Shown piece after piece: positions 57,884 through 64,000 of a stretch of 64,000 bases of DNA. The notes below the pieces were generated by a model. The model was given only the letters and a program-made list of their open reading frames with translations. It was not told the origin of the DNA and made no database searches. The stretch is from the NCBI GenBank assembly GCA_002633005.1, contig NMRA01000104.1, positions 806,841 to 870,840 on the forward strand, given 5' to 3'. Both the position numbers and the translations under genes were made by a program. Origin of the DNA: Phoronis australis (lineage: Eukaryota; Phoronida; Phoronidae). Numbering within the stretch: position 1 is the stretch's first letter; every line of letters begins with the position of its first letter.

Positions 57884-58283
57884 GCTGTATACTAAATATG
57901 ACTACAATCTTCATATTGCAAGCTGGCTGGCTAGGGCCAGCACTAACTCAAAGCCTAGGCTTCAAATAAAGGCAGCCGTAGTGGGGGAATTTCACCGCTG
58001 TTTTGTTGTTGAATTCTAAACCAAAGCGTTTTGAGTATTCTATGCAGGAAGCATGTCAAATTGTAACAGATGCAGTTACTTGTTGTTCTCCATGCTTGTG
58101 TTACTTACGAACTATTGTATAAATGACATACAGGACACGATGCGTGGTACTCGACGAACACCGATCAACCTTATCCGCTTCGAAACATACGCAAGCGTAC
58201 CCTGGTGGCCAAGTACAAAATCATACAGAAGTAAGGAAGAGATCAGCTCCTGGGTAGAGCGACGACTGTGTCCAGTTCTGTAG

Positions 58284-58435
58284 CAGTGGCGGATTTAGAG
58301 GGGCCCAAGGGGGCCATGCCCCCCTAAAATCCTCCCATATTAAATTTGGTAATTCGGGGTGTAAGTGTCTGACGGCCAAATTCCTGGCTAATACTCTGCC
58401 CCGCCCCCCAACTCAAAATCCTGGATCCGCCCCTG
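58284..58435 (+). mobile_element. Short TIR repeat R3 (copy in duplication unit 2)
   Basis: The counterpart of 54555-54707 in the second duplication unit, CAGTGGCGGATTTAG to GGATCCGCCCCTG. Confidence 0.75.
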
Positions 58436-59234
58436 GTCAAGGTTTTGCAGCACTAGCTGCACCAAAGAACAGACATTACGTGGTACGTTTTGTTTGAGTA
58501 GACTTGAGTACATGCGGCCGAAGTTTATAAAGTGATTAACTCGAACCAGTCTTCAGTCTATCGTCGCACCGAAAGCTACTTAACACCGGTCAGCGATAAC
58601 CTGTGTCTGCCCATCCACGGAGTAGGCGTGTTCATTATAAATTTGCAAACATATGCGTGCCGACTAAGCACGTTTTATGAATAAAACGGATAAAAAGACT
58701 AATGTAGACGGCACACCCATATTAAAACCGCAAATGATTTCTTGTTTTTTCATTTCATTCTTTTATTCATATCACGACTACAGTGCAATGAACGTATTAC
58801 TAACGTTTTTCATAAGCTCATTCATTCACACATTCCGATGAGAAAACCAACTAGTTTCCTATCTTAAGAGTGCAGTGCACCTCAGACCAGACAAAAAGCC
58901 ATAAATGAGTGATACATCCTATGTCACGGATTTGAATCATAGGCTATGCGTTGCAGTTTACTTTCTTATGTTATATTACTAAAATGTAGTTTAAACAATA
59001 CCTACTCTGATAAATAGTTTAAAAGTCGGGCACATCAGTTTTCGCTCAAAATCAGTGTCAAATTTTAACATGAAATCTCATTTTTTGTGGTATTGTAAAA
59101 ATTATAGAAGCTACTGGAAGTAAAATAGTTTGTGTTATGGATTAACTCATCCATGGTCACATTAATAATAATAAATAGAAATTGGAAATATTGCCTGAAA
59201 TTTCTAAGGATAACGGGGTCAAAGAAGCAAAAAC

Positions 59235-59695
59235 ACAGAAAACTGATAACAATTCTTTACCCCGTTGTGAACAACAATTTCTGGGAATAGCATTTCAAGC
59301 ATTTTTTCGTGACGATCCTTGAAAAGAACGCAAACTGAAACGCGACTATTGTAATGTCAGTTGAATTGAACGCAATCAACCTTGAGTAGTACAAGAGAAG
59401 GTCTGTATACATATGTATTTCTCGGATAACGATTCCTTACCCTGCATTGAGAACAACAACTCCGAGGAACAGTTTTCAAGCATTTTTTCTTGACGATTCT
59501 TGGAAAGAGTGTAATCTGAAACGCGACTGTTGTGATGTCGGTTGAATTAAATGTAACCAACCTTGCATGTATTTATCTGATGACGATTCTTTGCTCTGCA
59601 TTGAGAACAACAATGCGATGCATAGTTTTCCATGCATTTTTTCATGACGATTCCTGGAAAGAACGCAAACTGACACGCTTCGGCACTCAGTAACA
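59235..59695. repeat. Three diverged tandem units (second duplication copy)
   Basis: Same structure as 55500-55965, with a few base differences. Confidence 0.75.
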
Positions 59696-61140
59696 GTAGC
59701 ATAGAATATGCATTTGAAAACTACACGTGTTAGATATTGTCACTCAACAGATGTTTGTTTGCATTATATATAAATTTTATTCGCCATTGTCACGGAAGTA
59801 AGAAAGTACGTGATCTAGTTTTTGAAATCAGGCACATTCTCGTGTCTCTCATTAATGTCGGGAACTAAGGCAAAGAATTCTAGATCACGCATCCACGGGT
59901 ATTTGTCCAGCCTCAGTATAAAACTTTTTCACGCCGGTGTTGCAGCCCTCAACACAACACTTAATACTTCGTTAGCATAGGTTGAACTAATACAGTAATG
60001 CCACCCAGAAAAACTTGAAGAATCAGACAACAACAAATAACATATGAAAGTCCAGTGGCTCGAAAACGAGGCAGCAAATGTGCCTGACGAATGTTTACGG
60101 CATTGTGGGTAAATACAACTAGATTCGAGTGTCGTTGTGTAATCCGGGACTGCCCTATTGCCAAGAACCGCAAGTAAATAGTACTAACTGTATGTTTTAA
60201 TTCTACTAGTTATATGCTTCGACCGTACAGTTAATAGCGGAAAGCGATTGAGAAACAATTCTAATAAACTTCAGCACTTAAGTAAATAACCCCGGCATGA
60301 ATCCTGAAGGTTACTGGAGTGACTCCAACACTGACTTATTCAGTTCTGACAGTGGCGTTATTTTGAACTCGGGAGACGATGTGTGCGTTAAGATATTGTC
60401 CTTCGTTATTCGTAGGATTCACAAAGTCTTGTAGGTGATACTCAAACATTATACTAAGACCGTAAGTTATTTTTAGAAATGCCATTGCTTGAAAGAACGC
60501 TTGTTAGCTGTCCCGCCGGTTTTCGGAGGTAGCGCAGCTTAGAAAACTTTAAAAAAGTCACTCAGCTACTTTGAAATTTGTACAGACATCTTAGCCGAGT
60601 ACAGAGATTTTATCGCTTACTTCTCTCCGAGCCAGTTCTAAATGTCGTCTGCTGGCATTTTCCTCCTCGATAATTCTACGTTTCAAACACTCACTGACGC
60701 CTTGCTATGCGAGGCTACCTAATTTTATAAGCACTTCCTTGTGATGGTCACGTGATACATTTTCCAATTCCCACTATAAAAAGGTTTATTTCGATGCTCC
60801 GAAACTGTTATCCGTTCCTAACTACGTCAAAAATCCACAGAAGTTTGGGGGGTTACAGTGGTCAATTTTCTGAGTTGAAAGTTGTTCGTCTTTTGTTAGC
60901 CATCCCGAATCCATCTCAATATTTCATTAAGATATCCGAAAATTAGATGCCCTTTTTTGACAGTTATATAGGATTCAATCTTTATTGAAAATTATGGACC
61001 TTGAGGATGATGACGACACATGGTCTTTCTTCAATAGTCATTCGAGACATTAAATTTTTTGGTCAACTTGCCTATCTATTTGCCTCAAAATTCTTAATTT
61101 AACATGCTTTTTGTCAACAAAATAACATTACCCTTACCTT

Positions 61141-61300
61141 CATGGGCGGCGCACCATAGGGGATAGGGGGCTGTGGGGCTATAGCCCCACTTCTTCAGTG
61201 CTAGGTCGCACATGATCTATAGGCCGGGCGGTGCACCACAGGGGGGGTGAGGGGGCTTTAGCCCCCTACTTTTTTCAGTGCTGCGCCGCCCATGACCTTG
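61141..61300. repeat. Dyad repeat cluster with CTATAGCCCC core (two units)
   Basis: Two direct units, GGCGGCGCACCATAGGGG...CTATAGCCCC...TTCAGTGCT and GGGCGGTGCACCACAGGGG...CTTTAGCCCCC...TTTTTCAGTGCT, closed by GCGCCGCCCATGA, which is the complement of the cluster's start TCATGGGCGGCGC. Same family as 13871-14045. Confidence 0.75.
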
Positions 61301-62060
61301 CTGGTTAAGTTGAAACAGGTTGAAAACTAAATTTATGACTTCTTCTGAACATCAAAGACGGTCCAGGTATTTTTAATTACTGAAATGTACTCATTAGGTA
61401 TATAGCAGTGTGATTTTAGTATTGAGCTTATTTTACTCCAATTATGATCTATTTTTCCTCGTTTCATTGGTTCAATGTGACCAACAGTGTTTAAAATAAT
61501 GTGCTTGTTTTAATGCCCGATGCAATGTTTTTGCTGATAAATGGCGCATTGTACTCGAAAAAATTTTTTCCGGCCAAATTCATTGGCAACTTGGCAAAAT
61601 GTGCAACTATAAACGCGGAACCTTGAAGAGTACACCTGTGAATGAGGTGGAAAACACCTATTTGCGGGGTAAAAATGCTCACCCTACAGCCCAAGCCCAC
61701 TGCACCTACCCGAGCTAGCCTGTCAGCAACCCCGAGTAGCGGCAGCATATATGAGGCACCTGCCTACCGCCTCGGCGGCGGGACCTCTCTGTGCGTTTAG
61801 TTTTCCCAGAGGTAGAACATAAGGGAGAAAACAAAAAACACACCTCCTCTATCCACATGTCATCCTGGTAACTCTATTGTCATTGAGTAATTGTTGTGTT
61901 TGCACTAGAGGCCAACTAACAGGTCTTAAAGAGGAAATTTCACCTCATTGCAAAGTGTTGTAACGTCATAAATTTTTTTTATTCTCGTGTGGCAGGAAAG
62001 ACCACCGTAAGTTAAACCAGGCGCATGCGCTGTTGTTTCCCGGTCTTTCACGTTTTCAAG
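61301..62060 (+). promoter_or_regulatory. EIF3B upstream region and 5' UTR
   Basis: About 760 bp before the EIF3B start. A GC-richer patch at 61680-61800 and the pyrimidine-rich GTTTCCCGGTCTTTC just before the ATG may include the transcription start. No TATA box is evident, as is usual for a housekeeping gene. Confidence 0.4.
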
Positions 62061-62067
62061 ATGGCGG
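62058..62067 (+). promoter_or_regulatory. YY1-like motif overlapping the EIF3B start codon
   Basis: AAGATGGCGG is a close match to the YY1 consensus AANATGGCGG and includes the start ATG, an arrangement common in animal housekeeping and translation genes. Binding here is inferred. Confidence 0.5.
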
Positions 62068-62196
62068 AGGACAGGGCAGAGAGTGGAGGACGCAAAAAGT
62101 CTAAAAAAGACGACGAAAATGGTGTAGAAAACGGCTTTGACGAAGAGCCTGATTTTTCAGATCCTCCAGGTTACGTTGATGACATAACCGACGAAG
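62061..62196 (+). CDS. EIF3B: EIF3B exon 1
   Basis: 136 nt from ATG to the donor GAAG|GTAAGG, phase 1. Confidence 0.92.
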
Positions 62197-63982
62197 GTAA
62201 GGATGAAATATTTAGTCTAGTGTTCTCAGTATGATCGGGTTTCGCCCATGCAAAAGCCTGGCTGACCACTCGGCGGACTCAGCTGCGATCTATTCTTTTC
62301 TTTGACAACGACATCTTCGATTTATGCAGACAATTACAGAATATAACACTTTGTTTGATTGTTCACTTAAACCATCTTCGTTTACAATATAATGCCAAAT
62401 CTGCGCACGTGCGTAAATCTGATATTAAGTTCTGACTTTCGTAACAGATGTTTTTTAAAGTGTTACCCAACACCATTTTCGAGTAAGAAATTAGACTTGG
62501 GATCGCTAGTTTAAACCATAGGCCTACTAAAATTTTGGAAGCTGCTACTGCCATAATCTAATGAGCCGCTAACTTTTTATTGGCCATCTCGTATAAAGGG
62601 GTGCTAATAATCATGATTAAATGGATAACTACATTTGAAGAATAATTTTCCACTAAACTATTTATGAGACTTGTGACTTCAAACCGAAGCTATCAATAAT
62701 AGGATTTTGGGAGTATGTAAAATTCAACTGTGTGCCAGATCAAAAATTGAGTGCCACCTGTACAAAATAATTCACTTGAGATAAAAACATCTTGTGTCCC
62801 AACTTTCCAAAACAACCCTGCAATATTTATTAATGGAGTGATGGTGTAAATTTAGTTTTGAATGCTGTTAACGTTATTTACTAGCTATTTTTATTTATGG
62901 GTCCCCATGCAGCACAACGTAATAATATGTTTGTTTATTACATCTAGGTATCTGCAACGTGATTACACATGCACTGCACATGCTCAGTTTGAGGCTGCAA
63001 ACTTTTGTATTCAGTGATTGTCTGGTTCCTTAATGAGAACTGTTGCACTGTCTTATATAAATGTTCTAGTTTTGAGCTCATTTTTACAGCTTTTTGATTT
63101 GGTGAAAACAAAGCTTGCAAAACGGTACTAAAATCAAATTCTTGTTGGAGTTAGCAAGCATCAACATATGTCAGCCTTGGCCTTGTACAACCTAAGCTTT
63201 TTCACGAATAGTGCCTTACCCTAGCTAAACCATCTACGTACGTTGCGTACCTTTCAAGTGCAGAAGGAGACCACTGATGTCTTTGATTCACTCCTTCTCA
63301 AATATATGTTTCCGTAAATGTTAGGCTCCTTCATTCACATGCAGATGTATTAGTCAACATCTGTGACTGGACACAAGACCTCTGTAAATTTGCGCCCATG
63401 CTGAAGAAGGTAGTTCACCCCTTGGAACACAACACAAGTTTGACTTAATTTTGCAAATCAAAAGGTTACCTGAAGTAGTTACAATATCCTAATGAACCAA
63501 AACATAGCACCAGGTGTGCAAAAAGACAGAGTCGGATGATAATGGAAGTGACTGTGAACATTCTGCCTTGGTATTGTTTCTGAGTTTGGTTGTTCTGTTG
63601 ACTCGTATTGTTCTGTTGACTGTCTAATTGTTCTCTTCTCTGTTTAATTGCTTAGATGACTGTAAAATTGTTCTGTCGAAACAAGTTTAAAGATCAGGCC
63701 TGGCATCATTTTATCGACATACGCAAATGTCATAGTTAATATCCGATTGCATTGGTTCACAAAGAGGAAAATATGTTTCTATTTTCCAGAATTGCTCGGA
63801 GACTTGTTACGTAATAAACCTCACGAAGCAGATGGAATAGACTCCGTAATTGTTGTTGATAACATCCCTCAAGTGGGACCTGAACGGCTCGACAAGTTGA
63901 AACATGTCATCCGCAAGATCTTTTGCAAGTTTGGCAAACTTGTTACTGAACATTATCCTGAGGATAATGGGAAAACCAAAGG
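62061..63982 (+). CDS. EIF3B: Eukaryotic translation initiation factor 3 subunit B, first two coding exons (3' partial)
   Basis: Two exons encode the N terminus: [18 protein letters not shown], an acidic disordered segment, [18 protein letters not shown], then [11 protein letters not shown] and the start of the RRM ([20 protein letters not shown], ending DNGKTKG). The DPPGYVDDI motif and the [13 protein letters not shown] strand-helix are typical of eIF3b. The protein is a scaffold of the eIF3 complex on the 40S subunit; the RRM contacts other eIF3 subunits, and the later beta-propeller lies outside this window. The in-frame ATG at 62025 would add 12 residues; 62061 is chosen from the MAED start and its good context. 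Confidence 0.95.
62197..63789 (+). other. EIF3B intron 1, nothing further recognised
   Basis: A 1.6-kb intron between the two EIF3B exons. No embedded exon or repeat was supported. Confidence 0.6.
63790..63982 (+). CDS. EIF3B: EIF3B exon 2
   Basis: 193 nt, acceptor CTATTTTCCAG (phase 1), donor AAAGG|GTAAAG (phase 2). It encodes [16 protein letters not shown] and the first half of the RRM. Confidence 0.93.
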
Positions 63983-64000
63983 GTAAAGTGTTTAACTGAT

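Larger units (their letters stand above)
56876..60610. repeat. Large direct duplication, copy 2 (3.74 kb)
   Basis: Second version of 53210-56874. It begins in the middle of SLC25A19 exon 2 directly after an N and runs into unique sequence at 60611. It differs by substitutions, small indels and a 97-bp foldback insertion at 57779 with an 8-bp target duplication. Confidence 0.92.

Noticed and set aside
1-64000. CRISPR arrays, operons, prophage or other bacterial systems
   Set aside because: Gene structure is intron-rich eukaryotic throughout; the tandem repeats lack unique spacers of regular length.

Overview
The window looks like nuclear DNA of a marine invertebrate animal. Evidence: AT-rich sequence with small exons and kilobase introns bounded by GT/AG; unmistakable metazoan genes (SLC25A19, EIF3B, a class A GPCR, a secreted lectin-like/Ig/sushi protein); and many TIR elements, foldbacks, tandem repeats and a decayed LINE. 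An invertebrate deuterostome (hemichordate- or amphioxus-like) is my best guess, by inference only. No prokaryotic gene layout is present.

Layout. 1-19.4 kb (minus): one large gene for a secreted glycine-rich, beta-solenoid-like protein. I could rebuild ten coding exons with consistent splice phases (about 1,575 residues); its 3' end lies beyond base 1. A discoidin (F5/8 type C) domain plus a 30-bp microexon sits as a phase 1-1 cassette inside the glycine-rich domain. The large intron upstream of that cassette holds a higher-order tandem array of CTCF-like motifs. 19.4-33 kb: gene-poor, with foldbacks, a decayed LINE, a 270-bp inverted duplication around a single-N gap, and two isolated exon candidates. 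33.8-35.1 kb (minus): intronless ankyrin-repeat gene. 37.4-40.3 kb: probable decayed DNA transposon with a broken reading frame. 41.9-43.0 kb (minus): intronless orphan class A GPCR. 45.9-47.6 kb (plus): intronless secreted fucolectin-like/Ig/CCP protein. 49.8-53.9 kb (minus): complete five-exon SLC25A19, the mitochondrial thiamine pyrophosphate carrier. 53.2-60.6 kb: a 3.7-kb segment with the SLC25A19 5' end occurs twice, the copies separated by a single N; this looks like two haplotypes placed in tandem. 62.1 kb to the end (plus): first two coding exons of EIF3B.

The genes do not form one pathway. SLC25A19 and EIF3B are head-to-head housekeeping genes. The giant solenoid protein, the sushi protein and the GPCR act at or outside the cell surface. 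Single Ns at 4887, 27618 and 56875 look like contig joins, and two of them coincide with suspicious duplications.
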